Shown here: one piece after another, positions 25,783-37,832 of the stretch
Numbering within the stretch: the stretch's first letter is position 1
Layout of the letters: each line of letters opens with the position of its first letter
NCBI GenBank assembly: GCA_013397935.1
Contig: VZRN01005851.1
Location: 1,240,805-1,304,804, forward strand
Reading direction: 5' to 3'
Source: Dasyornis broadbenti
Taxonomy: Eukaryota > Chordata > Aves > Passeriformes > Dasyornithidae
Length of the DNA: 64,000 bases
Program-made: the position numbers and the translations under genes
The notes under the pieces: model-generated
Seen by the model: only the letters and a program-made list of their open reading frames with translations
Databases searched by the model: none
What the model was told of the DNA's origin: nothing

Positions 25783-28700
25783 AAAAAAGAAGGAAATACA
25801 TCATACAGTTTCACATCTATTAAAGACCAGGTTAGAGTTTGGATATGCTTTTCGCCTTATAGCCATTAGAAAGATTCCATATGGTATATAAGAAACTGTT
25901 AAGAAATTCCACTGTAATTTGTCAATGGTGTATTGAGCTCTGCATGAATGCTAGAGATAAATGTGAAGATCTACAGCAGTGGGAGTTGCACTCCTTCTAC
26001 ACTGCCTGATGGAAACATGGGGAAAAATAATAAAATCAGTGCCAAAAACAAGGAAGAAGGAATGGAACTGAAGTGCCCTATTCTTGTCAGATTTTGACAC
26101 TATAAATTTCAAGAAAACGCACCTTCATCTGAGCCAGCTATGAGTAAACTATCAGGGGGAAAATAATGTAAAGATCTATTGCAGTAAACAGCTTCCTTTC
26201 TCCCCTCTTTGAGAGACATTAGTGCAATCCCCAGTGCCTGATTCTGAAGTATGGGAGAAAGAGAGTCTTCTGTCAATGATTTGAGTTTCTCACCATGAGC
26301 CCAATAGAAAACTGATTGAGACCAGGGATACACTTCCCATCTCCAGCTATCATCCTTCCGTCCCCTTGTGCAGAGGCTAAAACAAAAACTCTGTGCTACA
26401 GCCTCCTAGGGACTGGGCAGTGAAGCCGTGGTTAAATTCCAGAAAGGCAGGTAGCACCTCGGTGTTCAGGTCATGCACCAAAATACCCAGGAGACCATCC
26501 AGTGCAGAACAAACTCAGCTGTGAATAACTCTGTAGTAAGGGCATTGGAGTTATAATATGTGGAGATTCTCCTTAAAAATTGTATGACTTTCACTGTTAC
26601 TTCTCCACACATTACTGCATTAAGGAGATTATCTATTAGCATTTTAATAATAATAATAATAATTATAATAGCCAAGTAAGCCAGTGAATTAAGGCTTTCA
26701 TAAGCAGTACTATTATGTAGAAACAGTTTAAAATAAATTACACTCAGCTCAGCAAAATGAGAGGTTAAATCCAGTCCTTCAACTCAGTCCACTCTGGATC
26801 TTCTACAGGTTCAACACTTCCACTAAACCAATTCACCGTCCTGATGAACAGCAACAAAATTCTGATGTCTGGAAGGAATCCTTTCTGAGACAGCTGTTTC
26901 AGGCAGGGTATGTAGCCTCAGGACTTATAAATTAAAAGCTACTGCACTTGCCCGGTCCTGGTTTACTCTACAGAAGCGAGGCCTTCTGCAGGTCACTCTC
27001 CAGTAAAAACTGGGCTGTTCATGGATGGTCATCTCTCATTGAGAAATAAGTGTCCTATGCCACACATAAGGAGAAGAAGAGACAAACAAAATTTACCTCA
27101 CAGAGCTGACAGGTAGTGATTCAACTTTTGCTCTGTCTTGTTTTCACAAAATGCTGCAACACACAATGTAGGCCAATTTTGCTGCAATGTTGTCAGCAGA
27201 TTACAGTCAATCCCAAAAGTTACACACACCAAATGACTTCCAAGAATAAATAAAGAAGCAAGGAGTGAAGTCTTATTTGTGGAAACTTCTTGTTAATCAG
27301 GACTGAGAAACAAAACAACAAACCCAAAACATTCTCAAAAACAACAGCTCACAAGTCATAGAGCTTGAACTTGGTAAAAAATTCCAGACAACCTGCTCAT
27401 AAATAGAAAAAGTATGAAGAGAAAGTACTTGATGTACAATGAGTAACAATCTGCTCTGGTTTCTTGCCCTGTGAGGATCTCAAGTACAACTTATTGCGTG
27501 TGTAGCCAGACGCAGATATCTATTGAGGAAGGACTAGAAATTAAGAACATGAGACTTTGCCCTCTTCCTCTTTGTACATTGGTATATCTGATTTTCTCTA
27601 CCTCTTGGGCAGAGCATCAATCCAAAGGCCATGAGGGCAGGGATTGCATCTGCTCAGATAAATCTTTCTCCAAGGAGTAAGAGTGAAGCAACACTGTATT
27701 TAAACAGTGTTGGCAGCTCCACAGTGTCAGTAGCTAAGTAGTTCAGAGAAAGAAAATACTTGTGTGGTGTCTGTTAATGACGGAGATGGGAAAATGCTGC
27801 CATTTTTACATCCACTGTCAGTTATCCTGACAACTGTGATCAGAAGCAGCAGCAGGAGCACTAAGTCAAGAGAAATTAATGGTAAACTATAAAGGCATTC
27901 AGACAAATTCTGTACATGTTTTCCTTGACCAGAAATCATTTATTAGTAAAGCATACTACAATACACGAATACCTCAGTTTTTGGCTTTGTTGTTGGGAGT
28001 TTTTTTGGCTTTTTTTGGTTTCATTTTTTTTCACATACTCCCACATAATGTATTTCATACTTTGCATAATGATAAATCATTAGAAGCAGAAAGACATGGA
28101 ACAGAACAGTCACTTTTTCTCCCTGGGACACCTGGGAGTACCAACCATATATACCTTATTTCTGGTAGTTATTTATACCAAAGGAACTAGTATAACTACA
28201 GTGACTGAAGAACAGCCACTTCAGAACTTCCCACAAATTTGCAACAAGGCTATTTTCTGAACATTTATAGAAGATGGAACACAGAACCCTAAAAAAATAA
28301 AACTATTGCAGATATTAGCTACAAGAAAAAAAGCAGTTCCCATACCTGTAGAACAGAACCTTCCTGGACTGAGCAGTATCAGCCTGCTGACAGACACCAA
28401 ACTATGGTAACCAGTCCAGTCTCTAGCCCCTGGACTAGATGAGGCAGAGCACGTCCAGCAAGACCTGTAGTATTTCATGCTCTACAAAAAGGGTAACTTC
28501 TCATTTCAAATGTTTTGGTTTCTGATAATTTAAAACCATGAAAATTAATTACTGGACAGCAAAACTATGTCTCCGTCTGATTAGAGCAATGTAAAGATAC
28601 ATGGATGCCAGAAAATCTCACAATTGTGCACTGCTGTACTATTTGCATCATTTCTCATTTGCTTTCATACACATTCTAATAAGATAATTTCTGCTTCAGT

Positions 28701-30726
28701 TTCCTGAGTGGGAGTTCCCTGAGGACTTGATTTCATTATCAATTTTGATGGCTCAATGCTTCAACCTTCAGCTTACATCCGGACAAAGCACACAGTGAAG
28801 AATAATAATACGAAAAATGTCTTGTCATCGCTTACTGACAAAGTACAATGATCTAGCCTTTGTAAGCTTTTCAATTTTACAGAACAGCTTTTATTATGTT
28901 ACTTGTACTTATGTTATGCATCACAGTCTTTATTTTTCATATTTCTCATCTCAGACATTCAAAACCCATTAGGAAAATCCCCATACTGTTAAAGTCACTT
29001 TAAAAACAATTATTTTGAAAATAAATTAATTCTAAATTCCTTCTATATGCTTATGATCTGCCATGCCGTTCAAGTTCAAATGCCGTAGGTTTAAGGTACA
29101 TACACAAAGGTTTTGTTTTAAAAACCCAGAAAGAAGTATCTGGGGACTGAGAACTCAATGAAGTCCATAATTGTTGTTTTTAAATAACTAGGTATAAGAA
29201 CAATTTCTTCTTGTTTCTTTCCTCACTCAAAGGATTTTAGTCATGTGTAGGTTTCACACAATCTCAAATAAGCAAGAAATTTCAGAATTGGAGTCCAAAC
29301 CAAGTGGAGGAAATGCACATCAGTAACTCAGGAGGCAAAATCCATAGTAAAAAACAATGTCCAGAGTAAAACTGAGCCACTCTGAGTTGAAGCTGTAATT
29401 TTTGATCTGTGGAACAAATATCTCTAATGATGTGAGTATAAATCATTTAGTCTTCTCCTCCGCACAGTAACAGACAGACACTCAAACATAAGGATGAGGA
29501 GACAAGACTCAAAATTGATGCATCCTTTTCCTCTAAACTTTTGCATATTTTTCAAAAAGAGGACATTCGGATTATCTTCTTTGTAAGAGTATCTGAAGGA
29601 CATTGAGGATAAGCTAACTTAAAATTTGTTGACCATTAAATTTTAAGAGGTAGGCATTGCTCAGATACCCCTCAGCATATCACTTTGTACACTGATCTCA
29701 GATACAGAGGTGTGTGCTCCAATTTCTTCCCTGACTTTGTCCATTCTAGCACCTGAAATGTCTCCCCCTGTCTCTGTATCACCTCTCATGTAAGAGCCTA
29801 CGCTAGGGAAATAAATTTTTTAACCACCAGATTAAAAGAAACAAATAAAGAAAAAGTCATGCATCCCCAATAAGTTGTTTAAAAAAGAATACACATCCTA
29901 GAGATATCAATAACTTTAAAAAAGAGTACAACTACACAATTTTTTTTTTCCCATTAAGTCATCAGACAAGCATTTTTTATGACAATAGAATCTGATAACA
30001 AAATAGAAAACTTCAATGAAAACAGAATATATGATTCTGCTATAAAGGCCAAATCTTCAATGGCACTCATAACATTCATACTAGCAAATTAAGGGGTGTT
30101 GGAAACATTCCCAGACACTTAGGCCAAATGACCTACAGCACCCTGAATATATGCTTATGAGCCGCCTTAGCATCCAAAAGTTAATGTCTTCATGCCCCCT
30201 CCATTTCTCCCAGAAATTGTTCCTAGAACATTCTCACTGCTGTAATTTACACTGAAGAATTACTTGTGAGAAGTTTAAACAGATTAGAAGTACAGTCCAG
30301 AATGATCCCAGTCACTGTTCTTCCAGAGCAAATCCTCAAACTGAAGAAAGACCTCTACACAGTTCCTAGGTCCATCTGGAGCACCATTTCCCTTTCGGGC
30401 TTTGCTTGTAAGGTGGTAAAGCAGAAGGAGAAGGTCTGAGCAGGGCAATAAGAACAGTCAGATTACAAGAACACCGTCTAAAAACAGAGATTTAAAGCGT
30501 CTAGGCTAGAAAAGCCTAAAAAGAGACAATCACTACAGCTTTCAAGACTGACACAAGCAAATTATGTTGCACTTCTGCCATGGGTACGTCAGTAAGAAGT
30601 AGATGTAATTTCTGACACAGAAGATATTTAGGCTGGCTCTTACAGAACAAAAGAAGTATAAAAAATAAAAAGAAGACTACTAAACACTTGTCTAGACAGC
30701 AAATTTGTTGAGAGATGAAAATCTCT
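25783..30726. other. unique AT-rich non-coding DNA
   Basis: No gene or clear mobile element. A TAA-type microsatellite lies at 26645-26670, and T/G-rich low-complexity sequence at about 27980-28030. Short open frames show no domains. Confidence 0.5.
26645..26670. repeat. (TAA)n microsatellite
   Basis: About seven TAA units, then TTATAATA. Confidence 0.85.
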
Positions 30727-30850
30727 CACTGGAGGTTTGTGAATGAAAGATTAGGAAAACATTTATTGGGAACTATTGAGGTAGGGTCAGTGTTATCTGT
30801 AGACAGGGTAGTGGTCTAGATGGTCTTCTTCAGCTCCACTCTGCCCCTAT
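30727..30850 (+). mobile_element. ancient CR1-like 3' fragment
   Basis: The order CACTGGAGGTTTGTGAATGA, AGATTAGGAAAACATTTATT, then GTGGTCTAGATGGTCTTCTT and CAGCTCCACTCTG follows the 3' end of an older CR1 type familiar from reptile genomes, where the ORF2 end is followed by a short UTR. It diverges strongly from the other CR1 copies here and lacks a clear octamer tail, so it is probably among the oldest insertions. Assignment is by order of motifs only. Confidence 0.55.
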
Positions 30851-33210
30851 TTTTTACAATCTACTTTGCTGTTTGTTTTTCCAGATTCTTAGAGATAACA
30901 ATGCAGAAAAGACACAGTTAATGTCACTTCAATTTAGGAAAGAAAAAAAAAACAAAGTTACCTGTACATAATTTTCCTTTATTTAATTTGGAGTTAGAAC
31001 TCCAAAGCTTATAGCAACAAACATAGAAAACAAAAATGTAACTTTTTTTTTTCTTTTTTTAAATAATAAAACAATATTTTTTTCTTGTCTCTCTCTCTTT
31101 ATGTTTTCTAATTCTCCTTCATAGTTTCAGGACACAGATCTCTCAGGAGACAAACTGTCTGTCCTACACTGGCAGCAGATATCACTCTTACAGTATCATC
31201 TTATTTCAACAATGTTGAATAAACAGAATGAATCACTGCAGCTTTTTCCTCCCAAGTCTTAAGGGGACCAATTGTATGTTGAAACAAGAATTAAACTAAC
31301 AAGAAAAATACCATAAGGAAATTTTCCCAAGCACTTTTGGAGTTTTGCTGAGTGTACAATAGCCCAAAAATGCCAAAAGACTCCTCTCTCTTTCCAGCTC
31401 CATCTTGTCCACATTCCTTACCCACAATATACACCCTTGCTGAGGGTCACTGGAACATTTCCCAGCTAAACTTGGTTGGCCTTGTTCATTTTGCAGATTT
31501 ATTTCTGGGTTTTTTTGTCCACATAACTTGTCTGCAATGTGTTTCTTAACACATGCATTTTGAGCGCTGTGTTAGGGTGTCTTTAGGGTAGCTGGCTAAA
31601 ACAGAAAAATTCCATTCCTGTTTGCATAGAGGTTTAATTGATTGTCTTTATGTTCCATGCTTTTCTGTGCTTGAAAGTCAGATGAATCCCTAGGTGAAGC
31701 ATAAGCTCCCAACATTTCACTGTCATGCTGATGCAAAAGACAGGAGATCAATGAAGTGCACCTGGTTGAAGGTGAAAGTATCTCAACTTCTGCTGTCCGG
31801 CAGCTTCATAACTTATGGACTGAGATACAGATCCTCTGCCCAAGCAAACCAAGGGATTGCAGAGAAGCTGAAGACAACTGAGCAGAGCCAGTGAACTATG
31901 CTTGGAAAACTTGGAAAACTGGGTTGCGTGACCAGACTCTGGATACCCTTCATGGAACCATTTCACTTTGGCCAGCAGCCTGACTGCTCCCAGGAGAGGA
32001 GAAGTTTCATAAACCAACTTCCAAAGCCTGTAAGACTTTTGAGCACAGCCAAATAAAATCCCCTCCAAAGACAAGCATCAGCAAACATAAAAACAAATGC
32101 ATATACAGAATTGGTTTTGGAATCCCTTGGGCAAAGCCTTGAAAATTCTCAATAATTACACCACAACCCAAATATAAAATACAGATTATGTGATCGACAG
32201 TTCTCATCATGTAGAAGAGTCAATATAAATCAGTTGTAAGGCCTCCACAATGTTTTCTATACACTCTTCAAATGTGAAAAGTTATTTTAAAAATCATCCT
32301 CTTTGTCATTTCCCTTTTTTAAAATGAGCATACTGACATTGATAGAATTAGAATCAAGTATCAATTAGATGTCTGACCTTGAAAATGTTACAGAAGTAAC
32401 GCTATGAATATATTAAGCATTTTTTACTCATCTCAGCAGGCACGATACTATGAATTATGTAAAAATGAACATCAATTTTTCAAAGCAATAGATGTGACAC
32501 CACTATATGGTGAAAACAAAGTACTTACATTAAATGAGACATGCAGTTGGTCCAAACTAATGTGATCTAAACAGTCTTCAGTTAAATATTTATTAGATAG
32601 AAAAGATTCCATAGCGGCACTTTGCAGTACACATTTCGTAAGCAATCTTTTTTCCATGGTATTTAATGTAGTTATTCTGATGTTGATGTTTTAGCATCTT
32701 GACAGCCAGGACAGATTTCACCATTACTGGAGTCAGGCCACTGATGCATGTCTGTTTGTGTGGACTGTGTCTATTTCACAATTTTATTCAATTTGCAGGA
32801 CATCAGAATGACAAAAAAATTGAAAATAATGTCACAGAACCTAACTTTTAACCTCCTTTTTACAGATAAAGAAATGATAAGCAATAATCTCAAAGTGCTT
32901 TTTTTGTCACTAAAAGTTTACTGTAACACTGAAAGTATTACCTAATAGACAGCAATTTTTTGTACATATTTAAAGAAATAAAACTCACTTAACCACTATG
33001 TTTTCTCCTGTCTTTCTCAGGAACACTATTGCACATCATAGTGAGGGCAGTCAAAATCAGCCAGCAAATGAAAACAAAGCAACAATTAGGCCTCTCAGAT
33101 AATGTCTCTTTTCTTCACAGATTAATTCTTGGCCTGAGAAAGGCAAAAGTATGATAAAATTTTGGTAACATACTCAAAATGTCCATCCTTAAAAATATCT
33201 TCATTTTTTT
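30851..33210. other. unique AT-rich non-coding DNA
   Basis: No gene recognised. T-rich and A-rich runs near 30942-31080. A somewhat GC-richer patch at 31740-32060 carries short open frames on both strands without domains. Confidence 0.5.
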
Positions 33211-33451
33211 TGGATGTTAGGAAATTTCTTCACCAAAAAGGTTGTTTAGAATCTTCACCAAAAGAATTGTCAAGCACTGGAAAAAACTGCCTAGGGAAGA
33301 GCTGGAGTCACCATCTCTGGAGGTATTTAGAAGGTGTGTAGATGTGGCACCTGGGGACATGGTTAAGTGGAGGACTTGGCAGTGCTGGGTTAACAGTCAG
33401 ACTCAATGGTCTAAAAATCTTTTCCAAACTAAACAATTTTGATGATTGTTA
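33211..33451 (+). mobile_element. CR1 LINE 3' fragment with internal tandem duplication
   Basis: Begins GGATGTTAGGAAATTTCTTC and ends with AATCTTTTCCAAACTAAACA, the CR1 3' end. The translated 33242-33442 frame keeps KRIVKHWKKLPREELESPSLEVF, the C-terminal CR1 ORF2 block (quoted in the order seen). A short stretch TTCTTCACCAAAAAGGTTG recurs as TCTTCACCAAAAGAATTG about 28 bp later, where the consensus has one copy. The element is 5'-truncated and inactive. Confidence 0.88.
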
Positions 33452-34259
33452 TCAGAATATGTGATGAATATGATTCTAACTAACCAATTTTGGTTTAAGA
33501 TTTTTTCTATATTTTGGAGTATGTTCCCCAGCACACGGGAGAACAAATAATTTTCTAGAGTAATTTAGGAAAAAAGTTCTACTTTCAAAACTACCTTGGG
33601 CGTTTAGAAACATATATCTCCATAACTGAAATGGAGACTACTCAGTGATTACAGTCATCATGGATGTTTGATCAAAAACTAATTAATCATTTTTCAAAAG
33701 TGATGCTTGTATTTAGGAGCCAACAACAGCAAACTACACTACAGTTGAAAATAAGCACGTCACCTCATTCTACATTTGGAGTATAAAATAATACAAATTC
33801 TAACTAATAATAATGTATTGACTGATGACAGATTCTCAGGAGTTACATCAACATACAAATATAAAAAAGAATTATACTGTTCTGTTAGGATAAACTTGAA
33901 ACAATATCAGATAACAGCCCAAATATTCACTGAGAAACATAGAAGCTGTAAAACCGTGAAGAAATACAAACCCAAAATCATAAGCATTGCCTCTGAATCA
34001 AATACTGGTTTATCAAGAATTCTGGAAAATTGGTGATTTCTAAGCTCAACTCTACCCACACCTTACAGTTTCACACAAAGGAGCAAGCGTATATCTGAAT
34101 ACATATATAGATATGTTAAAAAATGTATTTGTATACACATATACAGTTATACACATGTAAGACATGCATACAAAACAAACACATTGATACAATTTTGTGT
34201 TGTCTGTATGCTGTCTCAGACAGCCATTCCAATGCAATTATTTTTAAGCAACTGTGGTT

Positions 34260-34638
34260 CACTGGGACTGTTTCACCCAGAAAAGAGAAAGCTCAGGGGA
34301 GCATCTCACCAATGTATGCAAGCACTCACAGATATTTAGGTGCAAAGAAGACAGAGCCAGGCTCTTTTCAGTGGTGCCCAGTGACAAGTCAAGAGGAAAC
34401 AGGCACAAACCGAGATACTGAGCAGGTTCCCTCTGAACACTGGGAAACACTCGCTGAGTGTGAGGGTCACCCAGCGTGGGCACAGGCTGCTCACAGAGGC
34501 TGTGGAATCTCCATCCTTGGAGATATCCAAAAGCCATCTAGACATGGTCTTGGGCAGTTGGTTGTGGGTGGCCCTGCCTGAACTGCTGGACCAGATGTCC
34601 TGCAGAGGTCCATTCTGTCCTCAGCCACTCTATGATTA
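34260..34638 (+). mobile_element. CR1 LINE, ~380 bp 3' fragment
   Basis: Opens at the equivalent of the EKRR region of ORF2 (ACCCAGAAAAGAGAAAGC). It runs through AGGCTCTTTTCAGTGGTGCC, CAGTGACAAGTCAAGAGG and GGAGATATCCAAAAGCCATC, and ends GCCACTCTATGATTAGC. This wording fits the CR1 group whose ORF2 end reads GNRHKPR and whose UTR contains a GACATGGTCTTGGGCA block. The frame is broken; the open frame of 152 codons covering part of it (34123-34581, plus) is not the ORF2 frame throughout. Confidence 0.88.
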
Positions 34639-35477
34639 GCTGATATTTTGGCAGTTTCAAGGACAAGAGGTATCTGCAGTACAATTCCTATAGAAAGAAG
34701 GATAGATCCATTGAAAACATATTTATGGAGTATATCGTTCAATATGGAGATTTATAGTTAAAAAATAGATATAGATGTCAAATTTTTTAGAAGCTTCATA
34801 ACTGTAGCACTAATTACCATTTTCATAGGCTTATATAACACAATATGGTTTTAGTTTGAAGAAGTGATCATGTTTAGCGTTGTTAGAATACTGAGGCTAC
34901 ATGCCTAATTGAGGATGCAAAAGTGGGGTAATAAACAACTTTAATGGCACATATTTGTGTAATTAATGATAGCATTGATTTTTCACTAGTTTAGCTTTTG
35001 AACATAGGGCAGCTGGCTTGCTGTTATATATAGTTTTAGCATAGTGCTAGAAGAATTCATCATGAGCAACAAGCAAAATAATTACTTTTGAGACAGGGGA
35101 ACTGAGGCTGTAAATATTGAAGTAGCAACACAAGATTTTAAGAAAATGTCTGAGGAATATATAACACAAATCAACCTCCATAAATTCTCATCACAAAAGG
35201 TGTTCTACTTCTTGTAACGTACCGAGTGCTGTCACAGAGGCTCAAGACAGGAAAAAAACAAACTTCCAGTACCTCTCTGCACAAGAATAACTCAGTTGCT
35301 AAAGGACAGACACACACTACTACCTATATAAAGCTATTTTTTGTCACTCAGTCATGCAGTCTCTGGGCTGAGGTTGCACGACCACTACCACATTACTGAG
35401 CACTACCTTACCATCCAGCAATACTAATGTGGAATGGTAAGGCACGTGAGGATAGCACAATGTGATTTCTGACAAAG
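34639..35477. other. unique AT-rich spacer between two CR1 fragments
   Basis: No gene or repeat recognised. Confidence 0.55.
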
Positions 35478-36110
35478 ATGATGAACCAAGGCAGATCTCT
35501 GAGCCCTGAGCTGGAGGAACATGACTGTGAGAATGATCAGCTCTCAGCTGACCCTGAAATTTTGTGGAATCTGCTGCTCCAGCTCAATCCCTACAAATCA
35601 ATCAGGCTTGATGGGATTCGTCCTAGAATCCTCAAAGAGCTAGCTGATGTCATTGCAAAACCTTTCGATAATTTTTGGGCAGTCCTGGGAATCTGGAGAG
35701 ATCCCAGCTGACTGGAAGCTGGTGAATGTTGTCCCAGTTTTCAAAAGGACAAGGAGGGTCCTGGAAACTATAGCCCTTTTAGTCTCACTTCAGTGCCTGG
35801 TAAAGTTACATACAAGATTATTCTGGGAGGTATTAAAAAACACCTGAAAGACAACACAGTCATTGGTCACAGCCAGCACAGCTTCATGAGAGGAAAGTCC
35901 TGCTTATTAAACCTGATTTTCTTTTATAACAAAGTAACCCACCTAGCTGATCAAGGAAAGATAGCCGATATAATCTTTTTGGGTTTCAGTAAAACTTTCC
36001 TTACTGTCCCTTACAGTATCCTCCTGGATAAAATGACCAGCACAGAGCTAGATAAATACATCATGGATGGCTGAGCGACTGGTTTACGTATCAGCGCAAC
36101 TCTCTGGGAA
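35478..36110 (+). mobile_element. CR1 ORF2 reverse-transcriptase fragment (dead)
   Basis: This internal piece of a CR1 encodes the fingers and early palm of the reverse transcriptase, the enzyme that copies CR1 RNA into the target site. Reading frames change twice: 35478-35711 carries LLLQLNPYKSIRLDGIRPRI, 35647-35847 carries ESGEIPADWKLVNVVPVF, and 35793-36074 carries KHLKDNTVIGHSQHSFMRGK and IFLGFSKTFLTV. The last corresponds to palm motif A, which in CR1 reads F-L-D-F-S-K-A-F-D; here the catalytic aspartate is glycine and the second aspartate is also lost. With the frameshifts, this copy cannot be active. After about 36110 the similarity stops, before the motif containing the other catalytic aspartates. 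It is the only RT-core fragment in the window. Confidence 0.9.
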
Positions 36111-37640
36111 CCCCCTGGGATGATCATCGTTGTGGTGGGTCCTAATATTGCCCCTTTTCTGTTATAAAACCTGTTACATACACCCACTGAAGGTATGCTC
36201 GTCTCCCATAGCCAAAGTGCGAGTCTCACACCTAACCATAGCCAAAAAGACCCATTATGAGTGTCCCAGGCATTCCCAGAGGACTAACAGATCAGACCAA
36301 AGACTTACTGGAGACCTGGGCCTTTGTCCAGCAGGGTTAGGTGGTCAGGAGAGGCACCCTTGGGTACAGTCATGGCCCATGAATCACATCTCCAGTTTCT
36401 CAGTAATTTCTCTGGTTGCACCACCTGAAAGCTTTACACTTGAAATGGCTACAAAACTGCTTCACATGGTACCAGTTCTTGGGCAGTGAACTGTAAAGGA
36501 CAGTTCCCAGCTTCTCTGGCAGTGCATTGCAAGGAAAGTAATTCACAAAACTCCATGAGTAGAAATAATTAATGAAAAAAAATGAACTTTTTTTCAATTA
36601 CAAGGGTTGAATCCAATTACTACATTGTAACAGATAGTTAAACCAGTTTTGTTCTCTAGCTAGAAACCACAATGGCAGCATTTTTTCTTAAAAACATCTC
36701 TTTTATAAATTAATAAATGGAAATCAAATATTAATTAGCCGCACTTGGCAATAGATATCGTTTCTATTAAAGACTAGTTAATAACCTTTCTAGGACTATA
36801 AAACCAGACCTTATCACTAATGAATAACAAATTTGTTTAAATTTGTTTTGGTATTCTGGATGCAATTCTGAAGGTTTCAAAAATACTCATCAAGTTTTTA
36901 AGTTTATTTATATTCTTCAGCCCACCAAGCCCACGTTTTGGGTTTTTTTTTTTCCCTCAAACTTTGGTTGTTCTTCTTTTTCTTTCAAAACTACCCTCTT
37001 AAAACCCAAAACTTCATTTTCATGCTAAGCAAGACACTGTTTATGGCAGCAAACTATATATCAAAGTTAGAAAATTACACTGAGTTATATCATGCCCAAA
37101 TTACTTTGACCAAGGATCACCAGCTTTAACAGGACCTCGGGTTCAAAAGGCAGTGCTTGTCTTAAGACCTGTCTGGCTTTGGTTACTGGTATGAAATATC
37201 TGTGTCATTTTAACATTACTTCTAAAAGAATCAAGCAAGGAAAGCAGGTGTTAAAAAAACAGATAACAATAAAACAAAATGTAAATGTTTGGTCTAATTT
37301 TTGCTTTACAGAGGACAATGATTTTTTTTTTTTTTTTTAATATGAGGTAACAACTAGCTGCATCCCACTTTCTGTATATTGAATATAAATGATGGGTTTT
37401 TTAAGCACACAAAGCTAGTAAGTAGAAGCTTAATTAACACCTTTCACAAAAGATTTCGAGCATGTAAGAGGGAGATTTTTGTAATATGTCTTATTAGAAA
37501 CAGATGTGTCTTTGTTTATGGAATATCTACACAATACAGAAATAAGTTCACTAGAACAGGAATTCATTATCCTGAGTTTATGGCAGTCAGGTAGGCAGCA
37601 TACATGGACCCATCTTGCTGGAGCACAACCCCACTCAAAT
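36111..37640. other. unclassified sequence next to the CR1 RT fragment
   Basis: 36111-36500 is less AT-rich than its surroundings and follows the RT fragment without a visible CR1 continuation. I cannot name it; it may be unique DNA or a second decayed element. The rest is AT-rich, with T runs near 36941 and 37322-37338. Confidence 0.4.
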
Positions 37641-37832
37641 TCATGGAACCACAGAAAGTCTTGGCTTGGGAGGGACCTTAAAGATCATCTTGTTCCAACC
37701 ACCATCTCCCCTGCCATGGGCTGGGACATCTTCCACTAGTCCAGATTGCTCAGAGCCCCATCCAACCTGGCCTTGGACACTTCCAGGGGTGAGGCATTGA
37801 CAACTTCTCTGGGTGAATCTGTCCCAGCCTGA
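37641..37832 (-). mobile_element. CR1 LINE 3' fragment, ~190 bp
   Basis: Plus-strand reading starts TCATGGAACCACAGAAAG, then GGGAGGGACCTTAAAGATCA, AACCACCATCTCCCCTGCCA and CCATCCAACCTGGCCTTGGA, the reverse complement of the CR1 3' UTR and final ORF2 codons. It stops abruptly near the equivalent of the PRE(V/A) codons. Little divergence suggests a relatively young copy. Confidence 0.9.

Noticed and set aside
34123..34581. 152-codon open frame
   Set aside because: It overlaps a CR1 fragment and is not in the ORF2 frame for most of its length.
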